Positions 29,050 through 36,465 of a stretch of DNA of 64,000 nucleotides are shown piece by piece. The stretch's first letter is position 1; every line of letters starts with the position of its first letter. The position numbers were made by a program, and so were the translations under genes. This DNA is from Sva-07 sp963715825 (GTDB taxonomy: Bacteria; Actinomycetota; Acidimicrobiia; Acidimicrobiales; Ilumatobacteraceae), in the NCBI GenBank assembly GCA_963715825.1, contig CAVQSI010000004.1, positions 124,001 through 188,000 on the forward strand, given 5' to 3'. Below the pieces are notes generated by a model, which saw nothing but the letters and a program-made list of their open reading frames with translations, was not told the DNA's origin and made no database searches.

Positions 29050-29067
29050 CTACGTCGAATGACGTAG
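29050..29067. promoter_or_regulatory. Candidate operator of the LuxR-type gene
   Basis: CTACGTC-GAAT-GACGTAG is a perfect 7-bp inverted repeat with a 4-nt spacer, 16-33 nt upstream of the regulator start codon. Size and symmetry suit a dimeric LuxR-type DNA-binding domain overlapping the core promoter. The role is inferred from position. Confidence 0.45.
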
Positions 29068-29326
29068 TGCTCGCAGTGGGCCGAACGAGACGGGAACGGT
29101 CGATGATTGACGCTCTGTTGCCGCTGCTGCTCGCCGCCCTGCTCCCGCTTGTCAGCATTCAGCATGCGTCGACTCGCCAAGCCGACACGTCGCGCTGCGC
29201 CGCGGTGGTCGGTAGGTCCGCAGCAACTCCGCGTGATCCGGTTGGGGGTGTGGAGCAGTCCGCCGTTCGTGACGCTCGGTGCGCTGTCGTTCGACGGCAG
29301 CGGAGCCGATGTTGGAGACTGCGGTC

Positions 29327-30178
29327 ATGTCCGACGGCGGCGTGCAGGTCGAGGGGGTCACCTACATCGTCGACCCGGCCGATCCGCGTGTCGACGACTA
29401 CCGGCAGTTGAACAGCCTTGCGGTGCGCGCCGAGATGGAAGGCGCCGAGTTCTTCATGGGCGAGGGGTATGTCCCGATCGATCGGATGCTCGACTCCGGG
29501 CATCGGATGCGATCGGTGCTGCTGCATCCGAAGCGCCTCAAGCGGTTCATCCCGACGATGGCTCGCCCCGAACTGGCCGGTGTGCCGGTGTACGTGGCCG
29601 AGCAGGAGGTCATTGCCGAGATCGTGGGCTTCGACATGTATCGCAGCGTGCTCGCCGCCGGGTTCCGGGCGCCGATGCCGACCGTTGGTGATCTGGCTCG
29701 ATCGTGTCGGCGGCTCGTGGTGCTCGAAGCGTTGAACGACGATCAGAACATCGGTGCCATCGCCCGCACCGCACGCGCCTTCGGGGTCGACGGCATCGTG
29801 ATCAGCCCGACCTGCAACGACCCGTACCAGCGCCGCACCGTACGGGTCAGCATGGGCGAGATCCTGCACATGCCGGTGGCGCGCGCCGCAGCCGACGACT
29901 GGCCGGGTGCGATGGAGACCTTGCACGCCCACGGCTTCGTGACCTGGGCGATGACGCCTGATGTCGACGCCGTCGATCTCTGGGACGTGGCCGTTCCCGA
30001 CAAGTTGGCGATCGTGCTCGGCGCCGAGGGCCACGGTCTCGAAGCGGCCACGAAGGACGCAGCCACGCTCAGGGTTCGCATCCCGATCTCGCCGGACGTC
30101 GACTCACTGAACGTCGGCCACGCAGCGGCGGTGACGTTCGCCGCAGTAGGTCGATCGAGAGCACCCCGAGCGATCTGA
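29327..30178 (+). CDS. SpoU/TrmH family RNA 2'-O-methyltransferase
   Basis: SAM-dependent rRNA or tRNA ribose methyltransferase with a SPOUT knot, 283 residues. The three SpoU motifs are present: NDDQNIGAIARTARAFGVDG (~140-159), LGAEGHGL (~230) and IPISPDVDSLNVGHAAAVTF (~253-272). The N-terminal ~110 residues form the substrate-binding extension. The target nucleotide is not deducible. ATG 29327 is used; ATG 29309 is also in frame. The 260-nt region upstream has a coding-like stretch (29164-29320) in another frame but nothing I can name. Confidence 0.88.
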   Translation: MSDGGVQVEGVTYIVDPADPRVDDYRQLNSLAVRAEMEGAEFFMGEGYVPIDRMLDSGHRMRSVLLHPKRLKRFIPTMARPELAGVPVYVAEQEVIAEIVGFDMYRSVLAAGFRAPMPTVGDLARSCRRLVVLEALNDDQNIGAIARTARAFGVDGIVISPTCNDPYQRRTVRVSMGEILHMPVARAAADDWPGAMETLHAHGFVTWAMTPDVDAVDLWDVAVPDKLAIVLGAEGHGLEAATKDAATLRVRIPISPDVDSLNVGHAAAVTFAAVGRSRAPRAI

Positions 30179-30191
30179 GGGTTGTGGCGAG

Positions 30192-30629
30192 CTACCGGTC
30201 GAGGAACTCTGCGAGGCCGGCTTCAGCGATCGCGACGACGCTCGGGAAGGTCGTCGCGAGTCGGGCCTCGCTCATCGACGGAAGGTCCCTCAACAGGACG
30301 AGTTCGGCGCGGTAGGTGACGCGACATCCGCTGTCCGAGGCGACGAAGGTCAACGTGTCCTCGGCCCGGAAGTCCGGGTTGGTGCCGACCATGGTGAAGC
30401 CTCGATCGGCGTCGACGGCCGTGAGTTCGTAGATGACGGTCGTCGGTTCGCCGTCGAATCCTGTGACGGCGACCTCGTAGCGTGCACCGACAGCGGCCGG
30501 GGTGCCGTCGATCAGGTGCGACGAACGAATCCCCCGATCCCACTCCGGGACACGCGAGAGGTCGATCACCCGGGCGAACGCCTCGTGCGGTGAGAGCCTG
30601 GATTCGATGAGGAACGTCTCGGTGGCCAT
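30192..30629 (-). CDS. SRPBCC (START/Bet v1-like) family protein
   Basis: Protein of 145 residues with the helix-grip fold pattern: N-terminal ETFLIESRLSPHEAFARVID with EWDRGIRSS (~28), a run of beta strands (VTGFDGEPTTVIYELTAV, DTLTFVASDSGCRVTYRAEL) and a long C-terminal helix. Members bind or modify hydrophobic ligands (polyketide cyclase, lipid transfer) or are stress proteins; no ligand can be assigned. It ends convergently 13 nt after the SpoU gene and follows the molybdopterin gene on the same strand after 30 nt. Confidence 0.75.
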   Translation of the reverse strand: MATETFLIESRLSPHEAFARVIDLSRVPEWDRGIRSSHLIDGTPAAVGARYEVAVTGFDGEPTTVIYELTAVDADRGFTMVGTNPDFRAEDTLTFVASDSGCRVTYRAELVLLRDLPSMSEARLATTFPSVVAIAEAGLAEFLDR

Positions 30630-30659
30630 CTCGATACCGGAGCAGATCGCACGAACCCG

Positions 30660-32910
30660 TCAGGCGGCGGTGACGTCGACCGGAATGCCGTTGAGGATGG
30701 CGTTGCCCGACAGGTCGTCGAGCGCTGCGTCGTCGGTGAGCCGATTCGAGTTGACGCCCGGCTTGGTCTTGGCGGTGTGCATCTCGATGCCGTCTTCGTC
30801 GTAGCCCCAGCCGTGCGGCAGACACACCACACCGGGCATCACCTCGTCGGTGATCTCGACGGGAGCAACCACCGTGCCGACCCGCGACTGCACGGTCGCC
30901 GATGCCCCGTCGGTCAAGCCGAGTCGGGCGGCGTCGTCAGGGTGCACCTGCAGCGTGCAGTCGGTCTTGCCCTTGATCAGGATGTTCAGGTTGTGCATCC
31001 ACGAGTTGACCGTCTTGAGGTGACGGCGACCGATCAACACGAGCTGGCCGTCGGCCCGGACGAGGTCGTCGAAGTGGGTCCCGAAGCGCTCCATGTCGTC
31101 GACGATCGGCTGCGGGGCGAGCTCGACCGTTCCCGACACCGTCTTGATCGCATCGGGGAACCGGGGCACGAGCGGTCCGAAGTCGGCGCCGCTCGGATGC
31201 TCGTCGATCAACGTGCGCAGCGTGAGTCCATCCGGGTTCGCACCGAACCCGTCGCCGTGCTGGCCGACCCGGAGACGGAAGTCGATGATCTGCTCGGACC
31301 ACTCCCACTGCGACAGTGCGTCGAGGATCTCGGCCTTGTCGCGACCGCGGATCGGCGACGAGTGGCGCCCCAGTTCGGCCTCGACCATCTGCTCCATCAT
31401 CGCGTCGTGCACCACCACCGGGTCGGTGTCGACGGGCTGGCCCTGGATCACGAGCGCCAGCCGGCACAGGATCTGCTCCTCGCTCGGCGAGTCCGTCTCG
31501 AACACCGCCGGCGAGTACTTGGCGATCGAGCGGATCATGTTGGCCTCGAACGCGAAGTCGTAGTGGCTGCGCTCGAGTGCCGACGTCGGCGGCAGGATCA
31601 CGTGCGCGTGACGCGCCGTGGCAGTCACGTACGGGTCGACGACGACCAGCAGGTCGAGCTGCTGCAACGCGTCGTCGATGCGATCGGTGTTCGGGAACGA
31701 CCGGACCGGGTTGCACGCCAACACGAACAGCCCCCTGATCGCGCCGGGCCCGGGCGTGGTGATCTCCTCGGCCAACGTGGCCGCGGGGAGTTCCCCCTTC
31801 GCCTCGGGGCGACCGGATGCTCGCCCCTGCCACCGTCCGAGCTGGAAGCCGCGGCCGCCCGGCGTGGACGGCGCCATGTTCTGCGTCGGTGCGCAGTTGA
31901 ACATGACACCGCCCGGCTCGTCGAGGTTGCCGGTGAGCACGTTGAGCACGTCGGTGGCCCAGCTGGCGACCGTGCCGAACTCGACGGTGTGCGCACCCAT
32001 CCGTCCGTACACGGCAGCGGTCGGAGCTGCTGCGAGTTCGCGGGCGATCCGGCGGGTGGTCTCGGCCGTGATGCCGCACTGCTCGGCGACCGCCTCGGGG
32101 GTGTAGCGAGCGGTCATCGCACGCACCTCGTCGACGCCGCTCACGTGCGGTTCGAGACGGCCGATGTCGACGAGGTCCTCGTCGAACAGCGTGTTGATCA
32201 GCGCCATCAGCCAGTACGCAGTCGGTGCCCGGCACGATCGCGAGGTGCTCGGTCGCGTTCTCCGCCGTCTTGGTGCGGCGCGGATCGACCACCACGAACG
32301 TGCCACGTGCACGGATCGCTTCGAGCCGGCCCGGCATGTCGGGTGCGGTCAGCAGGCTGCCGTTCGACACGTACGGGTTGGCGCCGAGCATCAGCAGGTA
32401 GTCGGTGCGGTCGAGGTCGGGCAGCGGGAACATGTCGGGCCGTCCCCACATCAGCCCGGCGCTGACGTGCTTGGGCATCTGATCGACGGTCGACGCCGAG
32501 AAGATGTTCGTGCTGCCGACTGCGGTGAGCACCGGGCGGCCGTAGAGCAGCCCGCCGAGGTTGTGGGTGTTGGGGTTGCCCAGCACGGTGCCGAGAGCTT
32601 GACGGCCGTGCGCCTCGACGATCGGGGCGAGACGGCGGGCGATCTCGGCGAATGCCTCGTCCCAGGTGGCGTCCTTCCAGCCGTCCTCGGTGCGGATACG
32701 CGGCGAGGTGAGGCGATCGGGATCCTCGTGCAGCTGCTTGAGCGTCGATCCCTTCGGGCAGATGAAGCCCTTCGAGTAGGGGTCGTTCATGTCGCCCCGG
32801 ATGCGCACCACCTGCTCACCCTTGGTGGTGATCTCGAGTCCGCAGCACGCTTCGCAGAGCGGGCAGGAGCGGTGGTGTGTCACGGTGTCGCCAACATCCT
32901 CGGTTCCCAT
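30660..32910 (-). pseudogene. Molybdopterin oxidoreductase, split by a +1 frameshift
   Basis: Mo/W-bisMGD enzyme of the formate dehydrogenase/DMSO reductase superfamily, read in two frames. Frame one (N-terminus): CPLCEACCGLEI with the [4Fe-4S] cysteines and GFICPKGSTL, then molybdopterin-binding segments up to HLAIVPGTD (~240). Frame two continues AYWLMALINTLFDEDLV and runs to the C-terminal molydop-binding domain (MHNLNILIKGKTDCTLQV, VCLPHGWGYDEDG). Removing one base at about 32220 (GAC-T-GCG on the coding strand) gives a continuous 749-residue protein; total length is 3n+1. No accessory ferredoxin or chaperone genes flank it. Substrate unknown. Sequencing error or recent inactivation. Confidence 0.8.
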
Positions 32911-33041
32911 CGCACGACCGTACGCGACCGTGCGTCGCGAACCGTCAGCGCACGTTCGACGACCTCGCTGCCGTTCCCCAGTCTGTGCTCACAACGCAGC
33001 TCGGAGGTCTCGGTGTCGGAGGCCGGCAGCGGATCCTGAGC

Positions 33042-33078
33042 GGTCGATGGGTGGTCGATGGGTGGTCGATGGGTGGTC
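33042..33078 (+). repeat. 11-bp tandem repeat, 3.4 copies
   Basis: GGTCGATGGGT occurs three times exactly (33042-33052, 33053-33063, 33064-33074) followed by GGTC. The unit is not a multiple of three. It lies just upstream of a gene remnant in a 420-nt region without an intact gene, and could be a slippage product. Confidence 0.85.
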
Positions 33079-33276
33079 TGCTCCACCGCACTGGCCGGCG
33101 GCCTCGAGTCGCTTGGTGACTCGTTCGTGCGTCCGTCGGGTTCCAATGTGGTTGTCGAGACTCCCTTGATCTTCGAAGGCGCCGACTTCGTTGGCCGCAT
33201 CGCGTTCAACCGACGCAACAAGATCACCGGCATGCTCATCCTTCGGCCCGAAGACGTACCATCCGCGCCGTTCTGA
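33079..33276 (+). pseudogene. C-terminal fragment of a DUF3887-like domain
   Basis: The frame ending at 33276 reads SNVVVETPLIFEGADFVGRI then AFNRRNKITGMLILRP. This matches the tail of DUF3887-type (NTF2-like) domains, where a v.vpl.FE...... v.f....ki.GL pattern closes the fold, as found at the N-terminus of some alpha/beta hydrolases. There is no start codon with a promoter, and the upstream half is replaced by the 11-bp tandem repeat. I read it as a relic. Confidence 0.5.
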
Positions 33277-33330
33277 CGTCATCCCGCCAGGCCCACCGGA
33301 CCGGCTTGCCCCGGAACGCTCCCCATGATC

Positions 33331-33915
33331 TCATCGGCGATCGGCTCGATACGAGGCCATGTACACGCCGGAGTCGAACGAGCGTGTCGACTCGAGTGTG
33401 AAGGGCTGACTCGTCGCGTCACCAGGTTCGAAGAGTGGGATTCCGGTTCCGAGCAGCACAGGGTTGACCTTGAGGACGAGTCGGTCGATCTCGTCGCGGA
33501 GCGCGTTTGCGAGTGCGCCGCCTCCACAGAGCCAGATGCCTTTCGTGGACGACTCTGCCTTCAGTTCCCGCACCAGTTCGGTCGGATCGTCGGCGACGAG
33601 GTGGACGTCGCCGCCGACGTCGCTCGTCGGGCGGGTGCGGCTGAAGACGTACTGGCGTAGGTGTGGGTAGGGGTCGTCGATGCCGTGCGGCAGCCCCACC
33701 GCGAAGGTGTTCCACCCCATCACCACGGTGTCGTAGGTGTCGTTGGCGGCGTCGATGCCGATCGCTGACAGGACGTGACCGGGCAGGGTCTCTGGAACGT
33801 CTTCGATGAGGGCGTCGATGTGGTCGCCGGTCTGCGCAAACGCCTCGAACGATCCGTCCGCGGCGGCGATGTAGCCATCGATGCTGACAGCGACGTGGTA
33901 GGTGAGCGAGCGCAT
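33331..33915 (-). CDS. Dihydrofolate reductase family protein (RibD C-terminal fold)
   Basis: Protein of 194 residues in the DHFR/RibD-C superfamily (YwjB/YyaP-like), NADPH-binding reductases of mostly unknown substrate. YHVAVSIDGYIAAADG at the N-terminus, VVMGWNTFAVG (~64) and GIWLCGGGALANAL (~127) are the family landmarks. Start ATG 33915 follows AAGGAGA. It diverges from a TetR gene across a dyad-rich intergenic region, so it is probably the TetR target, a layout typical of xenobiotic-responsive reductases. Confidence 0.85.
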   Translation of the reverse strand: MRSLTYHVAVSIDGYIAAADGSFEAFAQTGDHIDALIEDVPETLPGHVLSAIGIDAANDTYDTVVMGWNTFAVGLPHGIDDPYPHLRQYVFSRTRPTSDVGGDVHLVADDPTELVRELKAESSTKGIWLCGGGALANALRDEIDRLVLKVNPVLLGTGIPLFEPGDATSQPFTLESTRSFDSGVYMASYRADRR

Positions 33916-33931
33916 GCAATCTCCTTCATGT

Positions 33932-33970
33932 ACGACAGGTGTAGTAGTTGCAGACTACGACAACTGTCGT
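33932..33970. promoter_or_regulatory. Candidate TetR operator in the divergent promoter
   Basis: ACGACAG (33932-33938) is mirrored by CTGTCGT (33964-33970), and an inner pair GTAGT (33941-33945) / ACTAC (33954-33958) is nested inside. The nested dyad spans the intergenic region between the DHFR-like gene and the TetR gene and ends 9 nt before the TetR -10. It suits mutual repression by the TetR protein. Confidence 0.55.
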
Positions 33971-33978
33971 GGTTTCGC

Positions 33979-33984
33979 TACGAT
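33979..33984 (+). promoter_or_regulatory. -10 element of the TetR gene
   Basis: TACGAT followed by six bases and then the ATT at 33991. Spacing is that of leaderless transcripts, implying initiation at a rare ATT or a sequence error in the start codon. Confidence 0.45.
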
Positions 33985-33990
33985 CTCTCC

Positions 33991-34584
33991 ATTGCCACGA
34001 ACACACAACGCCGCACCCTGCTGTTGGACGCAGCGATCGGACTCCTGGCTGGACGCGGGGCGCGCGGACTGACGTTCCGAGCAATCGACGAATCGGCGGG
34101 CACTCCGATCGGGACCGCGTCGAACTACTTTGCCGATCGCGGTGAACTCCTCGCGCAGGTCTTCGACCGGATCAGTGCACGGCTCGCCCCGGATCCCGAA
34201 GTTCTCGCCCAGCTCGGCCGTCGCCGCCCGTCCGTGAAGCTGTTCGGCGACTACATGCGCGACATCGTGTCGCGGCTCACGACCGAGCGAGACGTGACCC
34301 TCGCTCTGTTCGAGTTACGCCTCGAAGCAAGCCGCAACCCTGACGTCGCCAGCCTCGTGCGAGCATGGCAGCGCGCCGGCTTCTCAGCTGATGTGGAATT
34401 CCACACCGACGCCGGACTACCCGGCGGACGCGACGAGGTCGCGCTCTTCCACTACGCGCTCGACGGCTTGATCCTCGACCGACTCACCGAGCCCATCGAC
34501 CCGACCACCACGACCGATCACATCATCGACCGACTCGTCGACGGGCTGTTCCAGGCCGCTCACCTCGAACCCGAGGAGCAGTGA
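33991..34584 (+). CDS. TetR family transcriptional regulator
   Basis: About 197 residues. Helix-turn-helix: TLLLDAAIGLLAGRGARGLT then FRAIDESAGTPIGTASNYFA (~28-47), standard TetR with F/Y-F close. The C-terminal part is an all-helical ligand domain. Start is uncertain: family length and the -10 at 33979 both point to codon 33991, which is ATT. The nearest in-frame ATG (33928) would place the whole operator inside the coding region and add 21 unlikely residues. Probable repressor of the divergent DHFR-like gene and of itself. Confidence 0.75.
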   Translation: MATNTQRRTLLLDAAIGLLAGRGARGLTFRAIDESAGTPIGTASNYFADRGELLAQVFDRISARLAPDPEVLAQLGRRRPSVKLFGDYMRDIVSRLTTERDVTLALFELRLEASRNPDVASLVRAWQRAGFSADVEFHTDAGLPGGRDEVALFHYALDGLILDRLTEPIDPTTTTDHIIDRLVDGLFQAAHLEPEEQ

Positions 34585-34696
34585 AACCAGCACCTGCTCC
34601 AGCCGGACCGACCTCGCCGAGCGAGTGGGTGACGATCGAGAGCACCTCGGCGCGTGGTGGGGGGAAGTCGTCCTGCGCGACACCATCGAGTCTGTC

Positions 34697-34702
34697 TACC
34701 CT
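34697..34702 (+). promoter_or_regulatory. -10 element for a leaderless gene
   Basis: TACCCT ends 8 nt before GTG 34711. It fits TANNNT and the leaderless spacing seen at other starts in this window. No -35 is evident. Confidence 0.4.
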
Positions 34703-34710
34703 GCGTTGTT

Positions 34711-35427
34711 GTGGCGATCGAGGTGGTTCCGACCTTGGAGGCAATGGCCGAGGTGTATTCGAAGTCGACTCGAGGTGGCGTCACTTCCGACCGATTCCGC
34801 GCGTACGTCGAGGCTGGCCGATGCGGGCTGCCCGTGCACGGCTACAACCCGATGACCTCAGAGCCGGTACTCGAAACGATCGAAGCGCTGATCGGCGTGG
34901 ACGCCGAGGCCCGTCTTCACGAGGTAGCGAATCGCGCAGCCGGATCACTCGGGCACGACCAACACAGCGTCATGTACCTGACGGTTGCAACTCCGGGAAT
35001 GTGGACTGATCGCCTCGCCACCGAGGTCGAGCACCGCTTGCTCGCCAAGCAGCCCGGGAGCGCCGTGCTCTGGGTCGGAGAACCGATCGAGCCTGCTGCG
35101 CTGGATGCTGAGTTCGCTGCCCAGACCGTGAGACGTGTTCACCATTGCTGGTTCGGGGCACCGAGGACCCTCGCCAGCGCAGTCCGACAAGAGGGACTTG
35201 CGGGCGCCTACGCAGGTGTCGTCGGGCAAGCCCACCCTGGAGCTGCCGAGGTCCTCGAGGTACTCGCCGACGACAGCACGTTTGCGACCCAGGTCGCGTT
35301 CATGTACGGCGACGATGCAGCCTCGGTGATGGGCTTCAGCGCTCTCGGGGTCTCCGGCCGAACAGGCTTCGAACACGCTGTAGCGATGCACGCCGACCAG
35401 ACGGTCTGGCGCGGTCTCAGCTCGTAG
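34711..35427 (+). CDS. Protein of unknown function, 238 aa
   Basis: I do not recognise this protein. It is soluble-looking, with no signal peptide or membrane helix, and Ala/Val/Glu-rich. Notable segments are YSKSTRGGVTSDRFRAYVEA near residue 16, GLPVHGYNPMTSEPVLETIE (~40-59), SVMYLTVATPGMWTDRLATE (~84-103) and FMYGDDAASVMGFSALGVSG near the C-terminus. GTG 34711 is chosen on a -10 hexamer 8 nt upstream and because earlier codons overlap a region with poor codon usage. It is followed immediately by a hairpin terminator and stands alone. Confidence 0.7.
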   Translation: MAIEVVPTLEAMAEVYSKSTRGGVTSDRFRAYVEAGRCGLPVHGYNPMTSEPVLETIEALIGVDAEARLHEVANRAAGSLGHDQHSVMYLTVATPGMWTDRLATEVEHRLLAKQPGSAVLWVGEPIEPAALDAEFAAQTVRRVHHCWFGAPRTLASAVRQEGLAGAYAGVVGQAHPGAAEVLEVLADDSTFATQVAFMYGDDAASVMGFSALGVSGRTGFEHAVAMHADQTVWRGLSS

Positions 35428-35443
35428 GCCCGCTTCGGCGGGC
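35428..35443 (+). terminator. UUCG-tetraloop hairpin after the stop codon
   Basis: GCCCGC-TTCG-GCGGGC starts at the base after the TAG stop of the preceding gene: a perfect 6-bp GC stem on a stable UUCG loop. No U-tract follows, which is common for actinobacterial terminators. A wider pair (GCCCACG 35449-35455 with CGTGGGC 35494-35500) lies downstream. Confidence 0.65.
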
Positions 35444-35593
35444 GAGAAGCCCACGTCGAGCAGTACGCCGTCGCACAACACGGCGGCGCTCGTCGTGGGC
35501 CTACCAGAATTGTTCGCGCCAGCCACCGCCTCGTACGGTTGCAGGGCTCGCCGACCGGAACGGTCGCGTGCCCACTCGAGAGGAAGTTGAACG

Positions 35594-36451
35594 ATGGGCA
35601 AGAAGTCGAAGAAGTCCAAGAAGTCCAACGAGGTCGAGCCGTCGGAGTCATCGGGCAACGGCACAGCGGCTCCGACGGGCAAGATGAAGCGCAAGGCCTA
35701 TGAGGCCGAGATGCGCATCTTGCAAGGCGAGCTGGTGGCGATGCAGGAGTGGGTCAAGGCCACCGGCGCCAAGGTGTGCATCGTGTTCGAGGGTTTGGAT
35801 TCAGCGGGCAAGGGGGGCACGATCCGGCGGATCACCGAGCGCACGAGCCCGCGTGTGTTCAAGCACATTGCGTTGCCGGCGCCGACTGAGCGCCAGAAGT
35901 CACAGATGTACGTGCAGCGCTACATCAGCCATTTCCCAGCGGCCGGTGAAGTCGTGATCTTCGATCGCAGTTGGTACAACCGCGCCGGCGTCGAACCTGT
36001 GCTCGGCTTCTGCACGCCTGAACAGACCGAGCAATTCCTCGAGATGGTCCCTGGGGTCGAGAAGGCAATGGTCGACTCGGGGATCATCCTGATCAAGTAC
36101 TGGCTCAACGTCAGTGTCGACGAACAGGCTCGACGGCTCGAGGACCGCATCGACGACCCGCGCAAGATCTGGAAGTTGTCGCCGACCGACTTGAAGTCCT
36201 ACAGCCACCGCTACGACTACTGCCGAGCGCGTGACAGGATGCTTGCTGCGACGGACACGTCGTGGGCGCCATGGTTCGTTGCTCACAACGACGACAAGAA
36301 GCGCGGGCGGTTGAACATCATCTCGCATCTCCTCGAGCGCATCCCGTACGAGCCGGTCCCGCGCCCAGAGGTGAAGCTCCCCAAGAAGCCGAACGTCGGC
36401 GGCTATGTCGAACCTGACCTGCCGCTGCACCGAGTGCCCGAGAAGTTCTGA
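35594..36451 (+). CDS. ppk2: Polyphosphate kinase 2
   Basis: PPK2 family phosphotransferase, 285 residues, moving phosphate between polyphosphate and nucleotides. Walker A GLDSAGKGGTIRRIT (~67-81), lid region around RYISHFPAAGE and Walker B VIFDRSWYNRAGVEPVLGF (~118-136) are intact; DRIDDPRKIWKLSPTDL and the SHRYDYCRARDRML helix follow. A Lys/Ser-rich leader (KKSKKSKKSNE) precedes the domain. One-domain PPK2s regenerate ADP/GDP to ATP/GTP or make polyphosphate; the subclass is not fixed by sequence alone. It lies 14 nt upstream of a P-type ATPase, so the two are co-transcribed. Confidence 0.93.
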   Translation: MGKKSKKSKKSNEVEPSESSGNGTAAPTGKMKRKAYEAEMRILQGELVAMQEWVKATGAKVCIVFEGLDSAGKGGTIRRITERTSPRVFKHIALPAPTERQKSQMYVQRYISHFPAAGEVVIFDRSWYNRAGVEPVLGFCTPEQTEQFLEMVPGVEKAMVDSGIILIKYWLNVSVDEQARRLEDRIDDPRKIWKLSPTDLKSYSHRYDYCRARDRMLAATDTSWAPWFVAHNDDKKRGRLNIISHLLERIPYEPVPRPEVKLPKKPNVGGYVEPDLPLHRVPEKF

Positions 36452-36465
36452 GAGCGGAGAATCCG

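Noticed and set aside
29164..29320. A short gene before the SpoU methyltransferase (LRVIRLGVWSSPPFVTLG)
   Set aside because: Coding-like third positions but it runs out of frame into the SpoU gene, with no stop of its own and no family.
33042..33078. Short tandem repeat considered as CRISPR or replication iterons
   Set aside because: Unit of 11 bp with no spacers, only 3.4 copies, no replication gene nearby.
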